Positions 17,269-26,423 of a stretch of DNA of 64,000 nucleotides are shown one piece after another. The first letter of the stretch is position 1; the number at the start of each line of letters is the position of its first letter. The stretch covers positions 3,038,001-3,102,000 of the forward strand of contig NZ_CP129963.1 of NCBI RefSeq assembly GCF_030503615.1, given 5' to 3'. The notes beneath the pieces were generated by a model. It was not told the DNA's origin. It saw nothing but the letters and a program-made list of their open reading frames with translations, and did no database searches. This DNA comes from Sphingobacterium sp. BN32 (lineage in GTDB: Bacteria > Bacteroidota > Bacteroidia > Sphingobacteriales > Sphingobacteriaceae). A program made the position numbers and the translations under genes.

Positions 17269-18279
17269 ATGAAAAAATCAATTTTATTATTGACAGCAGT
17301 AGCGAGTTTAGCACTTGCATCATGCCAAAATTTCAAAAAAGGAGAAGGTGGTTTAGAATACAAATTCCTTAAAGATAATGGCGGAGAGAAAGCTGTTGGT
17401 GGAGATGTTATTGCAATGGACATTGTTGTTAAAACTGACCGTGATTCACTTTTAGCAAGCACATATGATTTAGGATTACCTCAAATCGCTCCTATTATGC
17501 CTGACTCGTTAATGCAACAAGCAGGTGCATACCCAGGTGACAACAACACCATTTTGAAAATGTTAGGTGAAGGCGATAGCGCTGTATTTAAATTAAACTT
17601 AGATACTATGGCTGCTAGAACTGGTCAACCTAAGCCTGAGTTTGCTGATAAATACATCGAGTACACAATTAAGGTTAGGAAACTTTTCAAAAGAGGTAAC
17701 TTAACGGATTCAGCTTTATTTGAGCAAGTAAACCAATACTACTTAGCACAAATGGAAGGTTTGAAAAAAGCTGAAGAAGGAAAAATTGCTTCATACATCG
17801 AGAAAAACAAATTGCAGCCTAAGAAAACTGCTTCTGGTTTACAATACGTAATCAAAGAAGAAGGTAAAGGTGCTAACCCGGTTATCGGTGATACCGTAGT
17901 AATCAACTACACTGGAGCATTAACAAACGGTAAAATCTTCGACACAAACGACGTAGAATTAGCTAAGAAGAACAATAAATTCAACGCTATGCGTCCTTAC
18001 GAGCCATTACGTGTTCGCGTAGGTCATACACCAGTTATCCCAGGATGGACTGAAGGTCTTCAGTTATTGAAAAAAGGTAGCAAGGCGACTTTAATCATCC
18101 CTTCTGCATTAGGATATGGTGAGCGTCAGCAACAAAGCGAAATCCCTGCATACGCACCATTAGTGTTTGATGTAGAGATTGTTGATATCATTGCTGGACC
18201 GAAAGGTGAGCCTGCGGCTCCAACGATGCCACAAATGCAAATCCCTGGTCAAGCGCCAGCGCAAGCACCTGTGAATTAA
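17269..18279 (+). CDS. FKBP-type peptidyl-prolyl isomerase lipoprotein
   Basis: A periplasm-facing lipoprotein, with signal peptide and lipobox LASC at Cys19. The N-terminal half (about 25-140) is a diverged FKBP-like domain. The C-terminal half (about 185-305) is a standard FKBP domain with TASGLQYVI, GDTVVINYTG, PVIPGWTEGL, LIIPSALGYGER and PAYAPLVFDVEIVDI. The tail (about 310-336) is Pro/Gln/Ala-rich. It probably assists folding of envelope proteins. It is followed by a strong terminator. The two-domain, Pro-tailed form is common in Bacteroidota. Confidence 0.9.
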   Translation: MKKSILLLTAVASLALASCQNFKKGEGGLEYKFLKDNGGEKAVGGDVIAMDIVVKTDRDSLLASTYDLGLPQIAPIMPDSLMQQAGAYPGDNNTILKMLGEGDSAVFKLNLDTMAARTGQPKPEFADKYIEYTIKVRKLFKRGNLTDSALFEQVNQYYLAQMEGLKKAEEGKIASYIEKNKLQPKKTASGLQYVIKEEGKGANPVIGDTVVINYTGALTNGKIFDTNDVELAKKNNKFNAMRPYEPLRVRVGHTPVIPGWTEGLQLLKKGSKATLIIPSALGYGERQQQSEIPAYAPLVFDVEIVDIIAGPKGEPAAPTMPQMQIPGQAPAQAPVN

Positions 18280-18308
18280 TTCAGAAAAATATTACTATAT
18301 TTTCAACG

Positions 18309-18343
18309 AAAAGCGGTTTTTATTTAAAAAACCGCTTTTTTTT
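18309..18343 (+). terminator. Rho-independent terminator after the FKBP gene
   Basis: AAGCGGTTTTT (18311-18321) pairs with AAAAACCGCTT (18327-18337), followed by a run of T residues. Confidence 0.9.
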
Positions 18344-18388
18344 ATGCGTATAAGGTAGTTTAGCTGACAATATCTTAACTTAGGCCCC

Positions 18389-19183
18389 ATGGATGGAATT
18401 AATGAAGCAAAACAGCTTATTTTAACCGACACACATACTCACATTTACTATCATCAAGGAACCGAAGTCTTAGCGCAACAGATGCAACGTTGCCTAGCGA
18501 ACGGCATTAGTCGTTTGTTTCTGCCGAATGTGGAAGTGGAGTCTATTCCTCAAGTAATCAATACGACGAAGGAGTATCCAGAAAACTGTTTTGCGATGCT
18601 GGGCTTGCATCCCTGCAGCGTGAAAGAAAATTACCTGGATGAGCTTGCGACAATTCGTGAGGCCATCAAGGAGCATAAAATATATGCGATCGGCGAGATC
18701 GGTATTGACCTTTATTGGGACAAAACAACGCTCGCTATTCAGCAGGATGCTTTCGCACAACAGATCGAATGGGCTAAGGAAATGGGCCTACCAATCAGTA
18801 TTCATTGTCGGGAAGCCTTTGATGAGGTCTTCGAGGTATTGGACAGCCATAAAGACGAGCGCCTGTTTGGTGTTTTCCATTGCTTTACGGGCGATGTGCA
18901 ACAAGCAAACCGCGCGATAGACCTTGGCTTTAAATTAGGGATTGGTGGCGTTGTGACTTTTAAAAAGGCGGGCTTAGACCTGGTCTTGAAAGAGGTTGCT
19001 TTAGAGCATGTGATCCTTGAAACGGATGCGCCTTATTTGGCTCCTGTCCCCTATCGCGGTAAAGAAAACGAAAGCAGCTATCTATTGCATGTAGCACAAA
19101 AGGTAGCCGATATTTACGAGCGTCCATTGTCGGAGATCGCAGAAATTACAACACAGAATTCAAAAGATTTATTTAGTATATAA
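18389..19183 (+). CDS. TatD-family metal-dependent hydrolase (DNase)
   Basis: A 264-residue amidohydrolase-fold protein. Metal ligands are in DTHTH near residues 14-18, GEIGID in the middle, a histidine in SIHCRE, HCFTG, and LETDAPYLAP near the C terminus. TatD proteins are 3'-5' exonucleases or DNases implicated in DNA repair and in quality control. The stop lies 6 bp before the ansA start, indicating a two-gene operon. Confidence 0.92.
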   Translation: MDGINEAKQLILTDTHTHIYYHQGTEVLAQQMQRCLANGISRLFLPNVEVESIPQVINTTKEYPENCFAMLGLHPCSVKENYLDELATIREAIKEHKIYAIGEIGIDLYWDKTTLAIQQDAFAQQIEWAKEMGLPISIHCREAFDEVFEVLDSHKDERLFGVFHCFTGDVQQANRAIDLGFKLGIGGVVTFKKAGLDLVLKEVALEHVILETDAPYLAPVPYRGKENESSYLLHVAQKVADIYERPLSEIAEITTQNSKDLFSI

Positions 19184-19189
19184 AAGTCC

Positions 19190-20212
19190 ATGCATAATAT
19201 CTTTATTATCTACACCGGGGGAACAATCGGTATGGTGAAAGACCCTGAATCGGGCACCTTTATTCCCTTCGATTTTGAGCTTATCGAGAAAAATCTACCT
19301 GATTTAAGTCGCCTTAATTATAAATTGACGGTGCATTCGTTCGAGCCTATTATCGATTCTTCCAATATGCGCCCTAGCATTTGGTTAGAAATGGCGGAGC
19401 TGATTAGAGACAATTATGAGCTATACGATGGTTTTGTTATTCTACACGGCTCGGACACAATGGCTTACTCGGCATCCATGTTGAGCTTCCTGTTGGAAGG
19501 TTTGCAAAAACCTGTCGTTTTATCTGGATCGCAGCTACCGATTGGCGAAATCAGAACCGATGCGCGTGAGAATTTGATGACAGCCTTGGAAATCGCATCG
19601 GCAAAGAAAGACGGGCGTTCGATTATCCAAGAGGTTTGTATCCTGTTTGATAATAAGCTGTTCCGTGGGAATCGTTCTTTTAAATACAATTCGGATAAAT
19701 TTGAAGCTTTTAGGTCGCCAAATTATCCTGTACTTGCGGAAGCTGGAATACACATTCGTTATAACGAGGAAGTGTTACAGGATAACACTGGAAAAGAATT
19801 TATCAGCCACCATAATATCGACGATCGTGTAGGCGTATTGAAGCTATTTCCAGGCATTAACAAGACCACAATCGAGGCGGTATTGAATTCGGATGTGCGC
19901 AGCATCGTGATGGAAACATTCGGATCTGGTAACACGATGACGGATGAGTGGTTCTTGGATTTGTTGAAAAATGCGGTCGATAGCGGCAAGAATATCCTTG
20001 ACATTTCTCAATGTAAGGTAGGGTCTGTTGAATTAGGTCGTTATGAGACCTCTCAGGGCCTTCAATCTATCGGCATACTCAATGGCTATGACATGACTTT
20101 TGAAACCGCTGTAACGAAGCTAATGTACTTACAGGGTGAATTGGAAAGTCAGGAAGAAGTGGCCTATTGGGTGCAGCAAAGTATTCGTGGTGAGCTAACT
20201 AAAAATGATTAG
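19190..20212 (+). CDS. ansA: Type I (cytoplasmic) L-asparaginase
   Basis: It hydrolyses asparagine to aspartate and ammonia. The 340-residue sequence has IYTGGTIGMV with the nucleophilic threonine close to the N terminus and HGSDTMAYSA with the second catalytic Thr/Lys region. There is no signal peptide, so it belongs to the cytoplasmic class. Downstream of tatD by 6 bp. Its last 14 bp overlap the convergent folC gene. Confidence 0.93.
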   Translation: MHNIFIIYTGGTIGMVKDPESGTFIPFDFELIEKNLPDLSRLNYKLTVHSFEPIIDSSNMRPSIWLEMAELIRDNYELYDGFVILHGSDTMAYSASMLSFLLEGLQKPVVLSGSQLPIGEIRTDARENLMTALEIASAKKDGRSIIQEVCILFDNKLFRGNRSFKYNSDKFEAFRSPNYPVLAEAGIHIRYNEEVLQDNTGKEFISHHNIDDRVGVLKLFPGINKTTIEAVLNSDVRSIVMETFGSGNTMTDEWFLDLLKNAVDSGKNILDISQCKVGSVELGRYETSQGLQSIGILNGYDMTFETAVTKLMYLQGELESQEEVAYWVQQSIRGELTKND

Positions 20213-21500
20213 TTAGCACATCAGCGACTACAAAGGTACTTCCACCTATAAATATCAATTCCTTTTCTTTTGACGCTTCTTTCGCAGCTAAGAATGCTGC
20301 TGATATGCTAGGATAGCTTTGGCCTTGCAAGCCGAAGGTTGCTGCAAGTTCTTTGAGCTGATCTGCTGGCATGGCGCGCGGCATGTCCGGAGCCGCAAAA
20401 TAGTATATGGCATCTTTCGGTAGCTGCGGCAAGATATGGGATAAATCTTTATCCTTCATGGCACCAAATACGAAGTGAAGTTTCTCGTAGGATAGGGTTG
20501 CTAAGTTGGCTAGCACCTCCCGAATACCATCCTCATTATGTCCGGTATCACATATAATCCATGGATTAGTGCTTAACGTTTGCCATCTTCCTCGTAAACC
20601 TGTAGAATCTTGTACATGGCTTAACCCATAAGCGACCTGCTCTTCGGGCAAGTTGAAACCCATCGCACGAAGCTGATCGATAGCACACAACACTCCTAGT
20701 ATATTCTTTTGCTGATATCCTCCAGCAAGATCCAAATGCCAAGACTTCTCGCTGTTATCGGCTTTATTGGCAATGCTTAAATGCAAGCCATCAGCTCTTC
20801 TTTCTAAGCCATCGACTTGATAATAATCATTGGCGAAATAAAGCGGAGCATGACTTTCCTTAGCCTTCTCTATAAATACATGCTGTATGGACTCCTGACG
20901 TTCAGAGATTACTACAGGTGTATTCGGCTTAATAATTCCGGCCTTCTCCCCTGCAATCTCTTCTAGGGAATCTCCCAAAATATTCATATGATCCATACCA
21001 ATGTTGGTGATCATACAAAGCTCTGGATTGATAATGTTGGTACTGTCCAGGCGACCGCCTAACCCCACCTCGATGATGGCTATGTCGACTTTTTCCTTCG
21101 CAAAGAAATCAAATGCCATCGCAACTGTGACCTCAAAGAATGAAGGTTTGATCTCTTCGATCAATGCTAAATGATCGTTGATAAATTCGATCACCCTTTG
21201 CTCCGGCATCATTTGCCCATCGATACGGATCCGCTCTCTGAAGTCAACAAGATGTGGGGATGTGTATAGCCCAGTCTTATAACCTGACGCGGCAAATACC
21301 GAGGCCATCATATGTGAAGTAGAACCCTTCCCATTTGTGCCGGCGATATGGATAGATTTAAATTGCTGTTGTGGATTCCCTAGCGCCTCGCAGAATAGCA
21401 AGGTTTTATCTACATCGGGATTGATAGCCGAAGCGCCATCACGAGTAAACATAGGTAATCGAGCATATAAATACTCGATTACCTCTGTAAATGTTTTCAT
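20199..21500 (-). CDS. folC: Bifunctional dihydrofolate synthase / folylpolyglutamate synthase
   Basis: It adds glutamate to dihydropteroate and to folates in the cytoplasm. The 433-residue Mur-ligase-fold protein has the P-loop AGTNGKGST, TSPHLVDFRERI, the EVGLGGRLDSTN loop and GHNEDG. It is the last gene of the long tonB-exbBD operon (15 bp after tonB), a position unrelated to folate and probably only co-transcription. Convergent overlap with ansA. Confidence 0.93.
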   Translation of the reverse strand: MKTFTEVIEYLYARLPMFTRDGASAINPDVDKTLLFCEALGNPQQQFKSIHIAGTNGKGSTSHMMASVFAASGYKTGLYTSPHLVDFRERIRIDGQMMPEQRVIEFINDHLALIEEIKPSFFEVTVAMAFDFFAKEKVDIAIIEVGLGGRLDSTNIINPELCMITNIGMDHMNILGDSLEEIAGEKAGIIKPNTPVVISERQESIQHVFIEKAKESHAPLYFANDYYQVDGLERRADGLHLSIANKADNSEKSWHLDLAGGYQQKNILGVLCAIDQLRAMGFNLPEEQVAYGLSHVQDSTGLRGRWQTLSTNPWIICDTGHNEDGIREVLANLATLSYEKLHFVFGAMKDKDLSHILPQLPKDAIYYFAAPDMPRAMPADQLKELAATFGLQGQSYPSISAAFLAAKEASKEKELIFIGGSTFVVADVLTNHF

Positions 21501-21515
21501 ATGAATAATGAATTA

Positions 21516-22337
21516 TTATCTAACTCTGAATCTGAAGGTAAGTAATCCAGTTTGAGAATTCGGAGCATTTGGAAGCTCATTTAAACGTGCGTTTTGAACG
21601 GCGTTTATACATTTCTGGATTAATCGGTAATCGGCAATGGTTGTTCCCTTCGCTTGGCGCGCTCTAAGGACATTACCTTTGTTGTCTACCGTAAATTCGA
21701 TTTTGACAACGCCAGTCTGCTGGCCATTATCCTCAATCTTCGGAGGCACTGTAAATCGTCTGTTCTCTAAAGAGAGCATCATATTACCAAATCCTGAACC
21801 GCCTTCACCGTAGTTGCTAGCCAATGGGTCACCTAGATTAGAACCTTGGTTACCTGGCGTAGATCCTGTACCATCTCCAGTACCCTGCGCGTTATTCTTC
21901 TTGCCTTTGTATAAAGCGTTCGGATTAACAGCGGGTGTTGCATTCTTTTTCTCGGCAGTTGTTTGCTCAGCTACAGCTTTAACAGGCTTCTCAGCCTTGT
22001 TTACAACCGGCGCATCTTCTACATCCTGCGTAGCTACAGCTTTGTCTGCTGTTTGTTGAGAGGGTGTAGGTATTGGCGTTGAAGTAGGATCTATTTTATC
22101 TGGACGGACATTGTTGGCATTTTCATCCATCGAAGGCTCATCGACACTCATGTAGTCATCGCCCATACCCTCCGGAGAAGTACCATAGTTTACAATAATT
22201 CCTCCCATCCCATATTCCGGAAGGTCTTGTGTAAATACAATGAAGAATCCGATAGCGAGAAGCCCCGCCATTACCAAAGACGATATACCTAAAGCCTTTG
22301 GTAGATTATTTTCTTCTTGATACTGATTGTAATACAT
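21516..22337 (-). CDS. tonB: Energy transducer TonB
   Basis: A 273-residue TonB. It has a short cytoplasmic N terminus, one membrane helix (about 17-37), a long low-complexity periplasmic spacer rich in Pro, Ala, Glu, Asn and Gly (about 60-185), and a C-terminal TonB domain (about 205-273) with the typical VVKIEFTVDNKGNV opening and a closing FRFRVR strand. It transfers proton-motive energy from ExbB/ExbD to the outer membrane. The genes for those partners and a barrel protein lie immediately upstream in the same operon. Confidence 0.9.
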   Translation of the reverse strand: MYYNQYQEENNLPKALGISSLVMAGLLAIGFFIVFTQDLPEYGMGGIIVNYGTSPEGMGDDYMSVDEPSMDENANNVRPDKIDPTSTPIPTPSQQTADKAVATQDVEDAPVVNKAEKPVKAVAEQTTAEKKNATPAVNPNALYKGKKNNAQGTGDGTGSTPGNQGSNLGDPLASNYGEGGSGFGNMMLSLENRRFTVPPKIEDNGQQTGVVKIEFTVDNKGNVLRARQAKGTTIADYRLIQKCINAVQNARLNELPNAPNSQTGLLTFRFRVR

Positions 22338-22400
22338 ATCCTTAATGCTGTCCTTTTTCGACCCTTATAAACTAGAAACGTTTAAATAGGCCGGGTTATT

Positions 22401-22808
22401 TTAGTCTTTCTTAGGTTCTGTTGCCAAAACCATCTTCACTTTCAATCTATTCGCGATGTCCATAACAGAGATAACGTTCTGAATAGGCACTGTGCTATCC
22501 GCGTAAAGCATGATCGTCAATTCCTCACCAGTAGCCATATTAGACTGTATCATCTGCTCCAAGGACTCCAACGGTACTGCTTGTTTGTCGACGTGATATA
22601 ACAGATCACTCGTAATGGAGATGGTCATTGTTTTCTTCGCCACAGATTGCTCACCTGCACTGGATTTAGGTAAAAGCAATTTTACCACCTGCGGGTTAGA
22701 TACTGCTGAAGCCAACAAGAAGAACAACATCAGAAAGAACATAATGTCATTCAGCGCTGCTGTATGTACTTCTGCAGAAGGTTTATTTCTTCTATTGCGT
22801 AAATTCAT
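22401..22808 (-). CDS. exbD: Biopolymer transport protein ExbD/TolR
   Basis: A 135-residue protein with one N-terminal membrane helix (about 20-40) that carries the proton-relay aspartate in ALNDIMFFLM, followed by a periplasmic ExbD/TolR domain. It works with the ExbB homologue (30 bp upstream) as a proton-driven motor. Sequence alone does not separate ExbD from TolR. The HU/SPOR and TPR neighbours make a Tol-like role worth considering. Confidence 0.9.
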   Translation of the reverse strand: MNLRNRRNKPSAEVHTAALNDIMFFLMLFFLLASAVSNPQVVKLLLPKSSAGEQSVAKKTMTISITSDLLYHVDKQAVPLESLEQMIQSNMATGEELTIMLYADSTVPIQNVISVMDIANRLKVKMVLATEPKKD

Positions 22809-22838
22809 TTTTTGTTTTTCAAGGGTTTTCCAAAAGGA

Positions 22839-23537
22839 TTACATACTTGGCTCATCCAATAAATCGATAAACTCGATTGCATCAGTCTCGATGCGAAGGA
22901 TTAAGCGCTCAACCATCATGTTTAGAATGTGGTAGCCAATATAAGCTAAGATACCAATTGTTAAACCTGATGCCGATGCAATCATTTTTACGTATAGACC
23001 TCCTGATACCGAACCAATATCGATACCACCAGCAACTTCTACATCACGGAAGATCTGAATTACCCCGAAGATCGTTCCTACGAAACCAAGCATCGGTGCA
23101 ATACCAGCGATAATCCCTAAGATATTGATGTTCTTTTCTAAGCGAGAAACTTCCAGTTTGCCCTGGTTTTCGATAGCGCCTTCGATATCCTTAATCGGAC
23201 GACCAACGCGAGTCAAACCTTTTTGCAACATGCGCGATAATGCTGAGTTCGAAGAACGACATACAGCCATTGCTGCGTCCAATTTACCTGAAAGCACATT
23301 GCTTTTCACTTGCGCTAATAAACCACCCTCAGACTTTCCAGCCTTGCTAATGGTGATATAGCGTTCGAAGAAGATTACTAATCCTAAAAAGAACAGTAAA
23401 ATGATCGGAATCATGATCCATCCACCTTTCATCAAAAGCTGAATTAGGTTTAAATCCTCCTGGGTAGCTAGGGCTACAGTTTGTTGTTGAACTTGATTTA
23501 AGGTATCAACGGTGATAGGGTTCTGTACTAATGACAT
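22839..23537 (-). CDS. exbB: MotA/TolQ/ExbB proton channel family protein
   Basis: A 232-residue inner-membrane protein with three membrane segments. The first is near 38-58, and the second and third flank the conserved MotA/TolQ/ExbB region with APMLGFVGTIFGVIQIF and ASASGLTIGILAYIGYH. It forms the pentameric proton channel around the ExbD helix. It lies between the HU/SPOR gene and exbD in a tightly spaced operon. Confidence 0.92.
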   Translation of the reverse strand: MSLVQNPITVDTLNQVQQQTVALATQEDLNLIQLLMKGGWIMIPIILLFFLGLVIFFERYITISKAGKSEGGLLAQVKSNVLSGKLDAAMAVCRSSNSALSRMLQKGLTRVGRPIKDIEGAIENQGKLEVSRLEKNINILGIIAGIAPMLGFVGTIFGVIQIFRDVEVAGGIDIGSVSGGLYVKMIASASGLTIGILAYIGYHILNMMVERLILRIETDAIEFIDLLDEPSM

Positions 23538-23570
23538 AATTAAATAGTATGTATGCTGTTTTGATTGATT

Positions 23571-24647
23571 TTACTTATTTATAGGTCCTGACCATGCGTC
23601 AGAAACATATCGCTTCTGCACATAACGTAGTGCAGAGTCTGCTTGTTCTTTTGTTTCGTAAGAGTCCCAGATCACCTTTTTAAGGTTCTTAGCCAACTTA
23701 CTAGGAATTACCCGAACAGAAGTAATGCCTGCTTTATTAAAAGATTCCGCTTGCTCATAAGCTTGCGCTAGTGTTCTATGTGAACCAATAACGACTTGAT
23801 AGTGATGATTTGCAGGAATCAATGGTTTATTCGTTGTAGGTACAGTACGCTGTGCTGTATCAACAAGAGTCGTATCTGCAACTTGACTTAATGTATCTAT
23901 ACGTTGGTTTACAGCAGTATCAACATTCGATACAGGAGCATTCGCTAATGTACCTGTATCGGTGGATGGCACCTCCGCTGTTGTTTGTCCAGTGCGATTG
24001 ATATAGAACAAGCTTCCGATAATGGCTAATGCCACTATCGCGGCAACCATATACCATACAGTCTTATTTGAGGATTTCACTTCTGGCTCTAGGAGAACTT
24101 CTTGTTCTTCAGCTTGTGTTGGCTCTTCTAAAATTGGAGACTCCTCTTCTTGAATTCGCGTTTCAGTTAGCTCTTCCTCGATTAATTCTTGTTCCTCCTG
24201 CTGAACAGGTTCTTCAGTAAGAATTTCAGCAGCAATAGGAGTTTCTAATACTTCCTCTTGCACGCCTTCAACAGGTTGCAAATGAAATCCTGAAAGATCT
24301 TCTGCTTTGAAAACTAAAGAATTTCCATGCTTGATGAACTGACCTAGGTGACTTAAAACACCGACGCCATGATCTTTGATTTCCTCCAGTAATTGAATTA
24401 CCTGCTCTTCTACCTTTTGCTCAGCATCAGTCCGAGACAATTGAAGCGATTGCTGAACATAGTCGACAAAATCAACACCATCAGTAGACTTTGCATCGAA
24501 TTCCAAATAAGTAACAGGCGGAAGATACATTGCTCTTCTCTCGTCATAGACGGAAGAAGTATGTATACGCTTAAAGGTACCTAAGCCTTTCACAAAGACT
24601 TCGTTCCTGCGTTTTAAAAGTTGATGAATGTATTTTCCTAAATCCAT
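23571..24647 (-). CDS. HU-CCDC81 and SPOR domain protein
   Basis: The 358-residue product has two HU-like modules at the N terminus (about 1-65 and 70-125; e.g. YIHQLLKRRNEVFVKGLG and GVGVLSHLGQFI), an acidic glutamate-rich linker (130-190), one membrane helix (196-217), a Thr/Ala-rich periplasmic linker, and a C-terminal SPOR domain (281-350) expected to bind denuded septal peptidoglycan. HU-CCDC81 domains in Bacteroidota are the non-DNA-binding relatives of HU described by comparative genomics. The topology puts the HU part in the cytoplasm and SPOR in the periplasm. Its place next to ExbB/ExbD/TonB suggests a link between the divisome and envelope energisation (inference). Confidence 0.88.
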   Translation of the reverse strand: MDLGKYIHQLLKRRNEVFVKGLGTFKRIHTSSVYDERRAMYLPPVTYLEFDAKSTDGVDFVDYVQQSLQLSRTDAEQKVEEQVIQLLEEIKDHGVGVLSHLGQFIKHGNSLVFKAEDLSGFHLQPVEGVQEEVLETPIAAEILTEEPVQQEEQELIEEELTETRIQEEESPILEEPTQAEEQEVLLEPEVKSSNKTVWYMVAAIVALAIIGSLFYINRTGQTTAEVPSTDTGTLANAPVSNVDTAVNQRIDTLSQVADTTLVDTAQRTVPTTNKPLIPANHHYQVVIGSHRTLAQAYEQAESFNKAGITSVRVIPSKLAKNLKKVIWDSYETKEQADSALRYVQKRYVSDAWSGPINK

Positions 24648-24683
24648 TATTGCACTAAAGCTGCAAAGTTAAAGTTTGTCTGC

Positions 24684-26411
24684 TTAAAACGAAAAATTAA
24701 TACCGCCTAATATATTAAATCCTAGCTTCGGATAATATAAATAGCGAGAGTACTCCGTGTTAAAGATGTTATTAGCTTTCACAAAAATACCCAATTGTTT
24801 AGTCGCTTTATATTCTGCACCTGCGCTTAAATCGAAGAACGATGGAATTGAAGTCTTCGAGTAAGTTGCAGATGGCGAAGTTACGTTGGTAACCTGATCA
24901 GTCGTGTAGCTATATTCTCGAGCCGTAGCATTTCCATGGAACAGTGCCTCAGCGTCGATGTATAATTTCTCCGAAATATTGAATCTTGCATTAGCAGCTA
25001 AACGCATCTTTGGTAAATGCCAAGCTTCTTCTTGCGATACTGTTGTGTAGTTATCAATATTCAAACGACCACCCAAGTTAACCAATTCTGATAAACGAAC
25101 GTTGATCTCTCCTTCGATTCCTACATGCTTCAATGCCTTATCGCCATCGCCATCATATACTAAATCAAATTGAAACGGACGATCTACATTATTAACAAAC
25201 ATTGGCAATCCTTCAACCTGTCTGTAGAAGGCTTTTACTTTATAACCAAAGGTCGCTCCTGCGTTTCCTTTAATACCACCATACACATTCATCCGTTCTA
25301 CCGTATTCATGATGTTTGGCGTCAATCCTAAATATGGATTTGTTTTCGTGAAGCTTCGGAATGATCCTTTCTCCACACCGCCTTTCACACCACCAAAGAT
25401 GTAAAAGTAGCCCGGTACCAGCGAGAAGTCAATCTCTGCAACAGGGAAAATATTAAATCTGGAACTATCGCCAAATTCTGATACGATATTCGCTCCTAAG
25501 GTAATATTGTAATTGTCTCCCTTGAATTTGATATAAGGATTCGCATTTACAATCGAATTATTCAAATTACCGTCAGGTGTATTAACTCCACCAATGCTAT
25601 TGAAGTCCAATGCCACGTTCGCTCCGACATTGAACGTACGAAGGCGCTTATTCAGGTAACCTGATAAGGCGATCGAATTTTCTTTGCCATCAAACTTATC
25701 TTTGTATGTATAAGCATCCGCTTTAACAGAGTAGCTTAATGCATCCTCGTTAGCTGGATCAAAGTTGCTGGTCAGCTCTCCTGAGAAATAGATATCATTA
25801 AAGCGTTGCGCTTCGCGCGTTGGATTTAAGTTTTTATTATCAACGTCCATTGGGATACCGTAAAAACGAGTTCCAAAACCGTTATAACCAATTAATCCGT
25901 TCACAGTAAACATAGGGAATATGCGTCGACCGAAAACCCCAACCTCTTGTCTGGAGAACTTCTGATCATCCAAATTACCCTTTTGGTTCAGGTGTTTTAC
26001 AAAACCTCCAAAACGTATATCCTCATAATCTTCAACTGCGAAATAAGCTTCACCAAGGATGGTACCTAAATTACCCACTCCCAACTTCACATAATTACTG
26101 TTATGGTCTACTATTCTAGAAAACGGAGTTTCCATTATTTTCAACTCACTTAAGCCCGTGTTGATATCCAATTTCTTATCCGGAACATTGCCATAATTCA
26201 ACTTTGGCATATACTCTCGCTTGTTGGTCATATCAGGACTACGACGGATTTTTACCGCATCAGCAAGAATAGGACGGTAGTCACGAACAATATCAAATGA
26301 ATCCAAGGTTACTGGGCGATTCGTGGTATCACGCTGCGCATATGCTTGTGATCCCATGGCCAATAACAGGGCTAGTAGTCCAGACTGTTTTACTATAGTT
26401 TTCAACTTCAT
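24684..26411 (-). CDS. Plugless outer-membrane beta-barrel protein (TonB-receptor-like)
   Basis: A 575-residue secreted protein (signal peptide about 1-25 ending AYAQ) rich in alternating beta strands and ending in aromatic GGINFSF, typical of outer-membrane barrels; the C-terminal part resembles TonB-dependent receptors (VKANNIFNTEYSRYLYYPKLGFN). No plug domain is visible. It follows the TPR gene by 12 bp and precedes the HU/SPOR gene. A passive porin or an assembly partner of the TonB machine is possible, and the ligand is unknown. Confidence 0.78.
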   Translation of the reverse strand: MKLKTIVKQSGLLALLLAMGSQAYAQRDTTNRPVTLDSFDIVRDYRPILADAVKIRRSPDMTNKREYMPKLNYGNVPDKKLDINTGLSELKIMETPFSRIVDHNSNYVKLGVGNLGTILGEAYFAVEDYEDIRFGGFVKHLNQKGNLDDQKFSRQEVGVFGRRIFPMFTVNGLIGYNGFGTRFYGIPMDVDNKNLNPTREAQRFNDIYFSGELTSNFDPANEDALSYSVKADAYTYKDKFDGKENSIALSGYLNKRLRTFNVGANVALDFNSIGGVNTPDGNLNNSIVNANPYIKFKGDNYNITLGANIVSEFGDSSRFNIFPVAEIDFSLVPGYFYIFGGVKGGVEKGSFRSFTKTNPYLGLTPNIMNTVERMNVYGGIKGNAGATFGYKVKAFYRQVEGLPMFVNNVDRPFQFDLVYDGDGDKALKHVGIEGEINVRLSELVNLGGRLNIDNYTTVSQEEAWHLPKMRLAANARFNISEKLYIDAEALFHGNATAREYSYTTDQVTNVTSPSATYSKTSIPSFFDLSAGAEYKATKQLGIFVKANNIFNTEYSRYLYYPKLGFNILGGINFSF

Positions 26412-26423
26412 CTTTTCCTATTC